Origin: DATIRA01 sp963766505
GTDB lineage: Bacteria > Pseudomonadota > Gammaproteobacteria > Steroidobacterales > Steroidobacteraceae
DNA length: 64,000 bases
Assembly: GCA_963766505.1 (NCBI GenBank)
Contig: CAVYAL010000005.1
Span: 310,001-374,000, forward strand
Reading direction: 5' to 3'
The position numbers and the translations under genes are program-made. This document shows positions 9,623-17,491 of the stretch, in pieces (position 1 is the first letter of the stretch; each line of letters begins with the position of its first letter). Below the pieces are notes generated by a model, which did no database searches, was not told the DNA's origin, and worked only from the letters and a program-made list of their open reading frames with translations.

Positions 9623-10939
9623 TCAGTCTGCGGGCCGGCGGCGGCGACGCCGCGGTCTCGAGCGCTTGCGCGCCTTCGGCTCGCCCTCGCCGCGAGGCCG
9701 GCTTTCGACCTCGGCGATCCGCTCATCCGGCGAAAGCTGCTGCAGACGCGTCCACCATGCCGCGAGTTCCGGGTCAGCCTCGCCGGCCTCGGCACGCAGC
9801 AGCAGGAAATCGTAGGCCGCGCGGAAGCGCGGATGCTCCAGCAGGCGCAGCGCACGGCGACCCTGGCGCCGTTCGAAGCGCGGCTGCATCAGCACGATCT
9901 CGCGCATCGGCAGCGAAAAGCGGCGCGGAATCGCGACCCGCCTCAACTGTGCGGCGAACACCGTGTCGCAGGCGCTGTGCAGCAGTTGCAGGTCCGACGG
10001 CAGCGGGCCCTCGGGCGTGCCGGCGGCGCGGAGTATCGCCGGCCAGAGCAACACTGCGAACAGGAACGGCGGCGCGACCGACTTGTCTTCGCCGACCCTG
10101 GTATCCGTGCCCGCGAGGCCGAGCTGCAGCAGGCGCGCGCCCGGGCCCTCCGGCATCTCGGCCAGCGCGGAGGCGACGTCGGGCAGCAGGTGAGGCAGCA
10201 GTTCGAGGCGCACGAGCAGGTCCAGTGCCGCGCTGGCGCTCCCGGTCAGCATCATCTTGACGATCTCGTCGAACAGGCGCGCCGGCGGCATCCCTTCGAG
10301 CAGCGAGGCGAGCCGATGAATCGGCGCCTCGGTGTCCGGGTGCAGCGAGAAATCCAGTTTCGCGGCGAATCGCACCGCACGCAGCATGCGCACCGGATCC
10401 TCGCGATAGCGCGTCTCGGGATCGCCGATCAGCCGCAGCACGCGGTCACGGGCATCGGCCACGCCGCCGACGTAATCCCAGACCGAGAAATCCGCGATGT
10501 TGTAGTACAGCGCATTGGCCGTGAAGTCCCGCCGCCAGACGTCCTCGCCGATGCTGCCGTAGAGATTGTCGCGCAGGATGCGCCCGGTTTCGTCGAGCAC
10601 GCGGTGCTCGACCTCGTCCACGCTGTGGTCCTCGTCGACCTCGGTATGGGCCGCCCGGAACGTCGCGACCTCGATGATCTCCATGCCGAAGCGCACGTGC
10701 GCGAGATGGAACCGCCGCCCGATCAGCCGGCAGTTACGGAACAGCTTCCGTACCTGCTCCGGGTGGGCGTTGGTCGCGATGTCGAAGTCCTTCGGCTCGA
10801 TGCCGAGCAGCAGGTCGCGCACCGCGCCGCCTACCAGGAAGGCCTGGAAGCCCGCGTCCTTGAGCCGGTAGAGCACCTTCAGCGCGTTCGGCGAAACATG
10901 GGCACGGGAGATCGTGTGGCCGGCGCGCGGCACGATCAT
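9623..10939 (-). CDS. pcnB: poly(A) polymerase I PcnB
   Basis: PcnB adds 3' poly(A) tails that mark RNAs for decay. The class II nucleotidyltransferase signature LVGGAVRDLLLG is followed by KDFDIATNA with catalytic D51 and D53, then the RNA-binding RFHLAHVRFG, RRDFTANALYY and the EDPVRMLRAVRFAAKL helix. The C-terminus is a highly basic Arg/Lys tail, as in other PcnB proteins. The frame stays open to 11149, but that would read through the tRNA-Glu gene. ATG at 10939 (MIVPRAGHTISRAHVSPNAL) gives 438 residues and a family-like N-terminus. It is first in the pcnB-folK-dNK-panB-panC operon. Confidence 0.94.
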   Translation of the reverse strand: MIVPRAGHTISRAHVSPNALKVLYRLKDAGFQAFLVGGAVRDLLLGIEPKDFDIATNAHPEQVRKLFRNCRLIGRRFHLAHVRFGMEIIEVATFRAAHTEVDEDHSVDEVEHRVLDETGRILRDNLYGSIGEDVWRRDFTANALYYNIADFSVWDYVGGVADARDRVLRLIGDPETRYREDPVRMLRAVRFAAKLDFSLHPDTEAPIHRLASLLEGMPPARLFDEIVKMMLTGSASAALDLLVRLELLPHLLPDVASALAEMPEGPGARLLQLGLAGTDTRVGEDKSVAPPFLFAVLLWPAILRAAGTPEGPLPSDLQLLHSACDTVFAAQLRRVAIPRRFSLPMREIVLMQPRFERRQGRRALRLLEHPRFRAAYDFLLLRAEAGEADPELAAWWTRLQQLSPDERIAEVESRPRGEGEPKARKRSRPRRRRRRPAD

Positions 10940-10997
10940 CGGCTCGAGCTCGGCAGAAGCTTGCTGTGTCTCGTCGGCTTGCAAAAAGGGACTTCCG

Positions 10998-11026
10998 CTG
11001 GACCGGATCAAAGGGCTGCGTATAAT
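10998..11026 (+). promoter_or_regulatory. promoter of tRNA-Glu
   Basis: CTGGAC (10998-11003), a 17-base spacer, then a perfect TATAAT (11021-11026), followed by a GC-rich discriminator (ACGCGCCC). Such discriminators are typical of stable-RNA promoters under stringent (ppGpp) control. It points at the tRNA, which starts about 36 bases after the expected initiation site, and away from pcnB. Confidence 0.72.
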
Positions 11027-11068
11027 ACGCGCCCTCTCGCGGTCTCCGTTAGCCCGCGGGTCCAGGTC

Positions 11069-11144
11069 GCTCCCATCGTCTAGAGGCCCAGGACACAGCC
11101 CTCTCAAGGCTGGTACGGGGGTTCGAATCCCCCTGGGAGCGCCA
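11069..11144 (+). tRNA. tRNA-Glu (anticodon CTC)
   Basis: This is a full cloverleaf of 76 bases including an encoded CCA. The acceptor arms are GCTCCCA (11069-11075) and TGGGAGC (11134-11140), with discriminator G. The D arm contains CGTCTAGAGGCCCAGGACA, as in E. coli tRNA-Glu. The anticodon stem CAGCC/GGCTG encloses loop CTCTCAA, giving anticodon CUC, which reads GAG. The T arm is GGGGG-TTCGAAT-CCCCC. A strong promoter lies upstream. A hairpin without a T-tract follows at 11177-11198. Confidence 0.97.
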
Positions 11145-11176
11145 ATCAATCAATGGCTTAGCGCACAAAGCCTCGG

Positions 11177-11198
11177 TTCTGTACCGAATCGTACGGAA
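11177..11198. terminator. hairpin between convergent tRNA-Glu and beta-helix gene
   Basis: TTCTGTAC and GTACGGAA pair around a six-base loop (one G-T wobble). It lies between the end of the tRNA and the stop of the convergent 11289-14396 gene. There is no T-run on either strand, so a role as terminator or processing site is a guess. The rest of 11145-11288 shows nothing recognisable. Confidence 0.25.
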
Positions 11199-11288
11199 GC
11201 GCGCGCAGCCGCAGGAGACCCCGACCGACGCCGCATTTCCCGCGGCCGGTCCCTCCCCGCTCCGGGATCCGGCCGTATCCCTTGACCG

Positions 11289-14200
11289 TCAGTCGCCCGC
11301 AGCCTGGTTCTTGGGCACGGTCACCGTCGCCGACGCCTGCCTGGCGTTGCCGCAGGCGTCGACCGCCTCGTAGGTCACTGTGTAGACCCGACCTTGCCCG
11401 AGGCCCGACCGCTCCGCCCGCAGCTGCAGCGTCGAGTCGTTGCTGACGACGATGTCGTTCGCGGTGTCGCCGTCGCCGAGCCCGTTGTCCGGCTCGTTCG
11501 ACGTCACCGACACCAGGCTCACGGTCGGATCGAGACCAGAGTCGTCGCTCGCGATGACTGTAGCCGAGACCTCGCGCAGATCGTGGTTAGGCGGCCAGAG
11601 CAGATCGGGGCTCAGCGAGACGCTCAGCTGGGGCGGTGTTGCATCGCAGACGTCGAAGCTGACCGTCGCAGAATCGTTGCTGCGATCCGGATCTGCCGCG
11701 TGTGCGGGGAAGTAGCGGCTCAGCGCCGCAGTATTGGTGACTGAGTCGGCCGCTGCACCGGTCACCCGGGCGGTGACCGTCAGCCTCTGCATGGCGCCCG
11801 CCGGAAGATCGAAGCCATTACCCTGCAGGGCGCCGTCCTGGCTCCAGTCGCCGGTCACGGTATCGAACACGCCGGTGCTCGTCGAGACCGTTGCACCGGC
11901 CAGGTCGAGCGAGACCCCGTCGAGCACGTCATAGACGGAAACGTTGGCCGCGTCGGTCGGACCGTTGTTGGTAACCTCGATCGTGTAGGTCACCTTGTCC
12001 CCCGGGTACACCGTTCCCGTCGCGTCCACCCGCTTGTCCACCTTCAGATCGGCCAGAGCGTCGCGGATCGTGACGATGTGCGCGGTGCTCCCGCCGAGCT
12101 TCGCCGGGCCCGCGAATCCGCCGCCACGCACAGCGAGACGGACGGTCTCGTCGCCCTCGAGCAGGAAGTCCGGCAGCACGTCCAGCTCTACGGCCTGCCT
12201 CGCTGAACTGCCCGGCGCCGGCCAGTTGCCGTTGCCGAAAATGACCGGCGGGCCGACGGCCACCTCGTAGTCACGCCCACCCGGGGCGGCCAGTCCGTGG
12301 ATCACCAGATACGCCTCGACGTGCCCGTCAGCGAGGGTGCCGGCGGAGTTGTCGAGCTCGAGGAACACCTGGTGAGGACCGCCCGGGTTCTCGTCGACCG
12401 CCGAGGCGGCGAGTTCGAAGCCGAGCAGCGGCACGGCGACGTCGCCCTCGTAGGCACCGCTGTTGCACAGCGGCTGCCGTGGCACGCCCCGCTGGTCCGT
12501 CGCCGTCTGGCATTTGGCCCCACCGCCGAGCGCGGGGCTGCCCGCGCCGAGCGCGATCGTCTGCGTGGGCCCGCCGTTGTCCGCCAGCGGCCCGAGGTTG
12601 AGCGCCGGCGTCACGGCGAAGGTCGCCGGGCAGGGAAAGCTCGTCCCGAGGTCGTCGGTGTAGTTACCGCCGTTGTCGGTGATCGCGGAGAAGTCCACGC
12701 AGTTCGGGCTGCCGCCACCGCCGGAATTACGGGCGATGATCGAGTCCGTCACGAACATCGGCGCGACAGCAAGCACCCCGCCACCCGCACTGCTCGACGT
12801 GTTGTTCGCAACTGTCGAGTGGTCGACCACCATCAGGCTGAAATTGCTGTTGTAGATGCCACCGCCGCCACTGGCCGCCGCATTGCCTGCGATCGTGCTG
12901 TCCACGATCGTGGTCTGGCCAGAGGAGTTGCTGAAGACGCCGCCGCCGCTCCCGAAGAACGGACCGGACGCGGCATTGTTCACGATCAGCGAGCGACGGA
13001 TCGTGATCACGCCCCGTTCCGTGTTCGCGATGCCGCCGCCCTGCTCTGCGGTGTTGCCGCTGACGGTGCTGTCGTCGATCGTGATCCCGTCCGGGACGAT
13101 TGCGAAGGGCGAGAACGTCGCCAGGCCGCCGCCTTCCCGACGGGCGGCGTTGTTCGAGATCGAGCTCGCGACGATCTCGAGGGCCTTCAGACCCTCGTGG
13201 TAGATGCCGCCGCCGTCGCCCCCGCTGGTGTTGTTCTCGATGCGGCTGTTGACGACCCTCCCTGCCAGCATCACGGCGCCGCCGCCGTTCGACGTGGCGA
13301 CGTTGCCGGTGACCTCGCTGCCATCCAGCGTGAGCAGGCCCGTCTCGTCGCTGTAGATGCCGCCGCCGCGGAACGCACCCTGGTTGTCGTTGACGCGGCT
13401 GTCCGCGACGATCACGGCCGCGCCGCTGCCGCCGTTGAAGATGCCGCCACCAGCGTCACCGAAGGCCGGACCGAGCCGGTTGGCCACCACGTCGGAGTTC
13501 CGCAGCACGAGGTCTGCAGCGTTGAAATTGAAGATCGCGCCGCCGCGGCGCGCCTCGTTGTTGGTGAACAGGCTGGTGGCGATGTCGGCCTGGCCGGTGA
13601 ACGAATTGTTGTCGATCGCGCCACCACCCTGGAATGCGAAAGTGCCCGTCGTCACCCGGTTGCCGTCGAAGGTCGAGTCGGTGATGTTCATCATCGAGCG
13701 GTTCAGGATTGCACCCCCGGAGCCGACGGCTTCGTTGCCGCTGAAGGTGCTGCGCTCTATGGCGAGGGCCGGGACGCCATTGGCCCCCAGGCTCGCGATC
13801 GCGCCGCCGAACTCCGCGCTGTTGCCGGCCAGCGTGCTGTCGCTGATGCTCATCCGACCGAACGCGTTGAAGAGGCCACCACCTTGATAGGCCTGGTTGC
13901 CCTCGACGCTCGCGCCGTTGCGCAGCGTGAGCGATCCGCCGCGAACCAGCGCTGCGCCACCGCAGACGGAAAGGTCACCGAAACACGGCGATGCGGGCAA
14001 CCCGCCCGCCCCCGGGGTCGAATCGCCTCCGGCGAGCGTGAGGCCGTCGAGGGTCAGGTCGCCGCTCGCGCCGAAGGACCCGTCGACCAGGAACAGTCGG
14101 AACGCAGGGGCCGCCGCGTCGCGGGCGATGGCGTGTCCGTTGCCGACGACCACGATCGGCGTGACCACTGCCGGCAGCGCGTTGGGCCCGTTGACGACGT

Positions 14201-14396
14201 TGTCCACGGCGGTCAGCACGACGTCGTCGGTGAGCTCGATCACGTCGACCGCCACCGTGGTGTTGGCATCGTTGATCGCGGCGATCAGTTCCGCGGCGTC
14301 ACCGGCGGTATAGACCGCCGCCGCGACCGGCTGGACGAATGCAGCAATAACGACAGTTGCCGCCCACTGCCTCACGCGCGGATTGTTGTTGATCAT
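11289..14396 (-). CDS. secreted right-handed beta-helix protein (choice-of-anchor Q type)
   Basis: This is an exported protein of about 1035 residues. A signal peptide (about 1-25, ends QPVAAA) is followed by a long parallel beta-helix (about 60-600). Its coils show the recurring pattern S-T-x-S-G-N-x-A-x-x-G-G-G-I, as in polymorphic outer-membrane proteins. Next comes NGGPTQT...DQRG..R (about 605-650), the choice-of-anchor Q signature. A Calx-beta-like module (about 652-775), a DUF11 module (about 779-902, VTNNGPTDAANV) and a last domain with LWPPNHDL follow. I see no autotransporter barrel or sorting tail. The frame opens at 14489, but ATG 14396 has a strong Shine-Dalgarno (GAGGGGGGG) and starts the signal peptide. 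Adhesin or polysaccharide lyase are both possible. It follows the Hcp-like gene by 93 bases. Confidence 0.8.
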   Translation of the reverse strand: MINNNPRVRQWAATVVIAAFVQPVAAAVYTAGDAAELIAAINDANTTVAVDVIELTDDVVLTAVDNVVNGPNALPAVVTPIVVVGNGHAIARDAAAPAFRLFLVDGSFGASGDLTLDGLTLAGGDSTPGAGGLPASPCFGDLSVCGGAALVRGGSLTLRNGASVEGNQAYQGGGLFNAFGRMSISDSTLAGNSAEFGGAIASLGANGVPALAIERSTFSGNEAVGSGGAILNRSMMNITDSTFDGNRVTTGTFAFQGGGAIDNNSFTGQADIATSLFTNNEARRGGAIFNFNAADLVLRNSDVVANRLGPAFGDAGGGIFNGGSGAAVIVADSRVNDNQGAFRGGGIYSDETGLLTLDGSEVTGNVATSNGGGAVMLAGRVVNSRIENNTSGGDGGGIYHEGLKALEIVASSISNNAARREGGGLATFSPFAIVPDGITIDDSTVSGNTAEQGGGIANTERGVITIRRSLIVNNAASGPFFGSGGGVFSNSSGQTTIVDSTIAGNAAASGGGGIYNSNFSLMVVDHSTVANNTSSSAGGGVLAVAPMFVTDSIIARNSGGGGSPNCVDFSAITDNGGNYTDDLGTSFPCPATFAVTPALNLGPLADNGGPTQTIALGAGSPALGGGAKCQTATDQRGVPRQPLCNSGAYEGDVAVPLLGFELAASAVDENPGGPHQVFLELDNSAGTLADGHVEAYLVIHGLAAPGGRDYEVAVGPPVIFGNGNWPAPGSSARQAVELDVLPDFLLEGDETVRLAVRGGGFAGPAKLGGSTAHIVTIRDALADLKVDKRVDATGTVYPGDKVTYTIEVTNNGPTDAANVSVYDVLDGVSLDLAGATVSTSTGVFDTVTGDWSQDGALQGNGFDLPAGAMQRLTVTARVTGAAADSVTNTAALSRYFPAHAADPDRSNDSATVSFDVCDATPPQLSVSLSPDLLWPPNHDLREVSATVIASDDSGLDPTVSLVSVTSNEPDNGLGDGDTANDIVVSNDSTLQLRAERSGLGQGRVYTVTYEAVDACGNARQASATVTVPKNQAAGD

Positions 14397-14489
14397 GTTC
14401 CCCCCCTCGCCGGGTGGACGCATTCCGTGCATCTTCCCCGGTCCCCGGTTGGTCGCGCTTTCGTTTCCCTGCCGCGACAGCTTTTCCAA

Positions 14490-14939
14490 CTAATTCGGTT
14501 GCACCGTGATGTCCGAGATCTCCAGCTCGAATGACTCGATCACGCCGCCACCTACCGACCCCGAGACGCTGTAGCTGGTGACCACCACGTCGTGCAGCCA
14601 GAACTGAGCGTTGTTCCGGTATACGATCACGTAATCGAATGCGGTTCCGCTCGTGGCGGCCTCCACCACCGCAGTCGAGAATCCCGGCGGACCAAATTCC
14701 TTTTCGACGATCACCCTTTCTTTCGCGGCATCGCAGCGCCCGGCGATCCCGGTCTGCACCTGCATTCCGTCGCCAAGCTTGACCGAGATGACTTCGGCCC
14801 GCTCGAGACCTGGCAGCTCCAGGAACATGCTGTCACCGGCCCGCACCACTCCAGGCAGAGCGAGCAACGACAACGAAAGAACAAACCCGACGGCGCTTTT
14901 CGCGACTGCGCGAGCGCCTGGAATCCGCGATGAGTACAT
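14490..14939 (-). CDS. secreted Hcp-like (T6SS tube-fold) protein
   Basis: This is a 149-residue protein with a signal peptide (about 1-33, ends VVRAG) and a small beta-rich domain. The pattern FLELPGLERAEVISV, then VEKEFGPPGFSTAVVEAATSG, then LHDVVVTSYSVSGS and ESFELEISDITV follows the layout of Hcp-family proteins. The usual Hcp is cytoplasmic and secreted by T6SS, whereas this one has a Sec signal and no T6SS genes nearby. The frame opens at 15005; ATG 14939 is chosen because of the near-perfect AGGAGGAGAAC just before it. It is probably cotranscribed with the beta-helix gene downstream. The family call is from pattern recognition and is moderate. Confidence 0.6.
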   Translation of the reverse strand: MYSSRIPGARAVAKSAVGFVLSLSLLALPGVVRAGDSMFLELPGLERAEVISVKLGDGMQVQTGIAGRCDAAKERVIVEKEFGPPGFSTAVVEAATSGTAFDYVIVYRNNAQFWLHDVVVTSYSVSGSVGGGVIESFELEISDITVQPN

Positions 14940-15431
14940 GTTCTCCTCCTGTGTGGTCTGCCCCGCGGACCTGTGCCGCGGTGTGAGGAGATGCTGCCCG
15001 GGCAACGCCTGCGGAGTCCCGAGGAACGACCGAGGCTTTTCCGAGGTTTGCCACCGTAGTGGCTCTGCCCCGGCAGCGGCCGTCAGTCATTGCCGGGGAC
15101 GGTCGAGGCATCCCGGCTTTACGGCACTCAAGCCGCCCGTCCTCGGCCTCGCGGACGACCTGCACCGCGTCAGCGGGTCAGATGGCCTGGTGCTCGAAAT
15201 TCGAAAATGTCACCCTGCGCCGGACAGCGCCTCCGACGTGAATGCAGATGCATTGCCTCATATGCGCCACCACCACGCCCCAGGGCCCGAAGACAGTGAC
15301 GGGAAGCGACTTGATCCATGACGCTGGCGAGCATCCGAGGGTGCCGGCGACGGGATCGCAAAGCGGGCGAACCAGGCGCGGTTACGACGATCACGCATGG
15401 CTGCTTGACCCGATCCTGGTCTGGACGAATC
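14940..15431. other. gene-free stretch upstream of the Hcp-like gene
   Basis: These 492 bases hold no ORF that I believe: the short frames here lack family features and ribosome sites. They contain the triple 11-bp repeat (15019-15046), a TGCCCGGGCA palindrome (14995-15004) and two CCGCGG palindromes (14963, 14976). No good -35/-10 pair was found for either neighbour. The part from about 15060 to 15431 shows nothing. Confidence 0.6.
15019..15046 (-). promoter_or_regulatory. three CCGAGG boxes at 11-bp spacing (candidate regulator site)
   Basis: CCGAGG occurs at 15019, 15030 and 15041, each exactly one helical turn apart with variable five-base spacers. Phased direct repeats of this kind are the binding pattern of OmpR/PhoB-family response regulators. 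The site is about 80-107 bases upstream of the Hcp-like start, reading CCTCGG on that gene's strand. The regulator is not identified. Confidence 0.45.
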
Positions 15432-15827
15432 GTGGTCCGGGAACATAGCTCGCCCGTTGTCCGCGCCGTGTTTCTCGCGGCAGGCATCGTCCTGCTCGGA
15501 CTCGGGATCGCCGGCATCTTCCTGCCGCTGCTGCCGACGACCCCGCTGGTGTTGCTTGCGGCGGGCTGCTTCGCACGGAGCTATCGGCCCTTCCACGAGT
15601 GGCTGCTTGCGCACCGGCTGTTCGGGCCGATGATCGAAGAATGGCAGACGTATCGGAGCATCCCCTACCGGACGAAGATCATCGCGATCCTGACGATGGC
15701 GGCGACGCTAAGTGCTTCGATCGTCCTGTTCGTCGAGCCACCCTGGCTCAAAGGACTGCTGGCCGTATCGGGCGTGGCTCTCGCGATCTGGCTGTATCGC
15801 ATCCCGTCGCGTGACCGGCCCGGTTGA
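15432..15827 (+). CDS. YbaN/DUF454 family membrane protein
   Basis: This is an inner-membrane protein of about 131 residues in the DUF454 (YbaN) family, of unknown function. It has a first hydrophobic hairpin (VFLAAGIVLLGLGIAGIFLP) with the family motif LPLLPTTPLVLLAAGCFARS. A short amphipathic region (HEWLLAHRLFGPMIEEWQ) and two further membrane segments near the C-terminus follow. The frame is open from 15318, but the upstream part is not family-like. GTG at 15432 gives the expected N-terminus, though its ribosome site is weak, so the start is uncertain. Confidence 0.85.
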   Translation: MVREHSSPVVRAVFLAAGIVLLGLGIAGIFLPLLPTTPLVLLAAGCFARSYRPFHEWLLAHRLFGPMIEEWQTYRSIPYRTKIIAILTMAATLSASIVLFVEPPWLKGLLAVSGVALAIWLYRIPSRDRPG

Positions 15828-16033
15828 GAGATCTCCAGGGCGTTCCGTCATCGCTGCCATCGCACGACCCTGATTGACGCGAACCCGACCAGCGTTGCCT
15901 GGATACCGGGAGAAGACCACTGCTTCCTGGTCTTGCAACTGGGCCTCATCTCGGCAATTCCTCATGGTGCTTGCGCAGGTTCTTGCACAAATTGGGCCAT
16001 CGACTGAGCGTGACCCTTTTTCAGGGAGGCCGC

Positions 16034-16447
16034 ATGCAGACCCATACTCTGCCCACAGTGCGCAAGTACATGGACACGGAAAGCCATGCGCTTTCAGCCG
16101 CCGACGACATCCTGCTGGCGGTGGGTCGACTCATCGACGAAGGCGTCACCGACGCCCCGGTACTCGATGATGCAGGCAACGTCGTAGGCGTGCTGTCGGA
16201 GTACGACTGCCTGCGCCTGCTCGCGGAGGGCCGCGCCGGAGACCCTCCCCGCGGAGCGGTGAGCGATTTCATGTCCCGCACCTACACCAGCGTTCCGCCA
16301 TCGATGGACGTGTACTTCGTGGCGGGGATGTTCCTGTCGGAACCCACCCAGCGCAGGTTCGTCGTGATCGAGGATGGACGCCTCGTCGGCGTGATCACCC
16401 GGAAGGACATCCTCAGGGCCGTGGAGCTGGGCCTGAAACGCGACTGA
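16034..16447 (+). CDS. CBS domain protein
   Basis: This is a cytoplasmic protein of 137 residues made of two CBS domains (about 8-62 and 76-133), a pair that usually binds adenosine nucleotides. Typical CBS stretches are APVLDDAGNVVGVLSEYDCLRL and FVVIEDGRLVGVITRKDILRAV. The frame opens at 15971, but ATG 16034 has GGGAGG seven bases upstream, so it is the better start. No enzyme domain is attached and the neighbours do not suggest a partner. Confidence 0.9.
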   Translation: MQTHTLPTVRKYMDTESHALSAADDILLAVGRLIDEGVTDAPVLDDAGNVVGVLSEYDCLRLLAEGRAGDPPRGAVSDFMSRTYTSVPPSMDVYFVAGMFLSEPTQRRFVVIEDGRLVGVITRKDILRAVELGLKRD

Positions 16448-16456
16448 CGGCCGAAT

Positions 16457-16485
16457 CCGCATCCCGCCATCGAGATGCGATGCGG
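16457..16485. terminator. hairpin between convergent CBS and hydrolase genes
   Basis: CCGCATC (16457-16463) pairs with GATGCGG (16479-16485) in the 39-base gap between the two convergent stop codons. There is no T-run, so a terminator role is weakly supported. Confidence 0.3.
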
Positions 16486-16486
16486 C

Positions 16487-17221
16487 TCATGGGCCGGCGC
16501 CCGCGGCATCGCTGATCACGACCGGTCGCAGGAATTCCCAGGCCTGCTCGTTCACTTCCGTGGCCACCGGCGCGTAGGCATGGCCGCGCCCTTCCAGCAG
16601 CTCGAGCAGCACCGGGTGGCCTGCTGCCTCGAGTGCCCGAGCCGTGCTCGTCACGTCCTGCACAGGGAAGAAGCGGTCGCGCGTGCCGACGAACATCGCG
16701 ACCGGGATCTTCCGTCGCGCATGCGGCAGCAGTTCGAAGAAGCTCGGCTCGCGCCATGCGCCGGCGAAAATTGCCGTCGCCGCGAAGTAGTCCGACTCCA
16801 GCATGGCCAGCGTAAGCGCGTACACGGCGCCCCCCGAAAGGCCGAACAGGTACAGCCGCTGCGGGTCCACGGGCTGCTGGTCCGCTACCTGTGCGATCAC
16901 GGCGCGGATCAACTCGGGGCCGTCATGCTTGATCTGCCACCCGACCTGGTCGATGGAGTCTGGCGCGACCAGCAGCAGCCCCTCCCGCGCCGCGAGCTCG
17001 GTCCAGTATTCCAGCAGCGCTCGACCACTCTGATACGAGCCATGCAGCAGCAGCAGTAATGGCGCGGGCGACTCTGCGGAAATGCCTGGCGGCACGAACA
17101 GATGGTACGTCCGCCTTGCGCCTTCGACCGTGATCCTCTCCTTGCGAACCTCGCTGGACGCAGGTACTGCCACCGGCACGAGCAGCGCCAGCAGGAGCAG
17201 CAGTGCCGTGCCGTGCTTCAT
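16487..17221 (-). CDS. exported alpha/beta hydrolase (esterase/depolymerase-like)
   Basis: This is a 244-residue exported alpha/beta hydrolase. The signal peptide is MKHGTALLLLLALLVPVAVP. The likely triad is S129 in GLSGG, D182 in VGTRDRFFP and H214 in EGRGHAYAP. The oxyanion strand LLLLLHGSYQSG precedes it. The family resembles PHB-depolymerase-like esterases (LpqC group); the substrate is not predictable. Two adjacent ATGs (17224, 17221) are possible; GAGG lies five bases before the second. It is divergent from the subtilase gene and convergent with the CBS gene. Confidence 0.82.
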   Translation of the reverse strand: MKHGTALLLLLALLVPVAVPASSEVRKERITVEGARRTYHLFVPPGISAESPAPLLLLLHGSYQSGRALLEYWTELAAREGLLLVAPDSIDQVGWQIKHDGPELIRAVIAQVADQQPVDPQRLYLFGLSGGAVYALTLAMLESDYFAATAIFAGAWREPSFFELLPHARRKIPVAMFVGTRDRFFPVQDVTSTARALEAAGHPVLLELLEGRGHAYAPVATEVNEQAWEFLRPVVISDAAGAGP

Positions 17222-17491
17222 CATCGCCTCGTGGACAAGCGCTCGATGGAGGTTATGGTAAATGCCCGTCATCTCTGTGCGGATATTGTCAAGTCAGCCA
17301 GGCAGCTCGTGCAGTCCGGAGTATCTATTTTCCCCGATAGACCTGGCGCGCAAACAGGAATAGACAGGTACGAGATCCGGGCCGCGAGCGATCCGGGCTA
17401 GAGAAGAACAAGCGGGAGCCTGGCGCGACCCTCATCCGGCAACGGAGCCCGGATCGCCGGCAACTCAGCCATGCAACAAGAGGGGAAGGAA

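Noticed and set aside
10940..11149. Extended N-terminus of PcnB
   Set aside because: It would be read through the tRNA-Glu gene and its promoter; ATG 10939 fits the family.
12700..14000. Short recurring DNA motifs that look like a repeat array
   Set aside because: They are codons of the beta-helix coils (Gly-Gly-Gly, Asn-Asn), irregular in spacing; not CRISPR.
12297..14534. 745-codon open frame antisense to the beta-helix gene
   Set aside because: It is a shadow of a GC-rich repetitive gene; its product is low-complexity Arg/Asp/Val with no family features, while the other strand has a signal peptide, strong ribosome site and known domains.
17273..17491. Possible riboswitch in the leader of the subtilase gene
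   Set aside because: I compared it by eye with the c-di-GMP (GEMM) pattern and found no GNRA-type stem pair or conserved core; nothing supportable.
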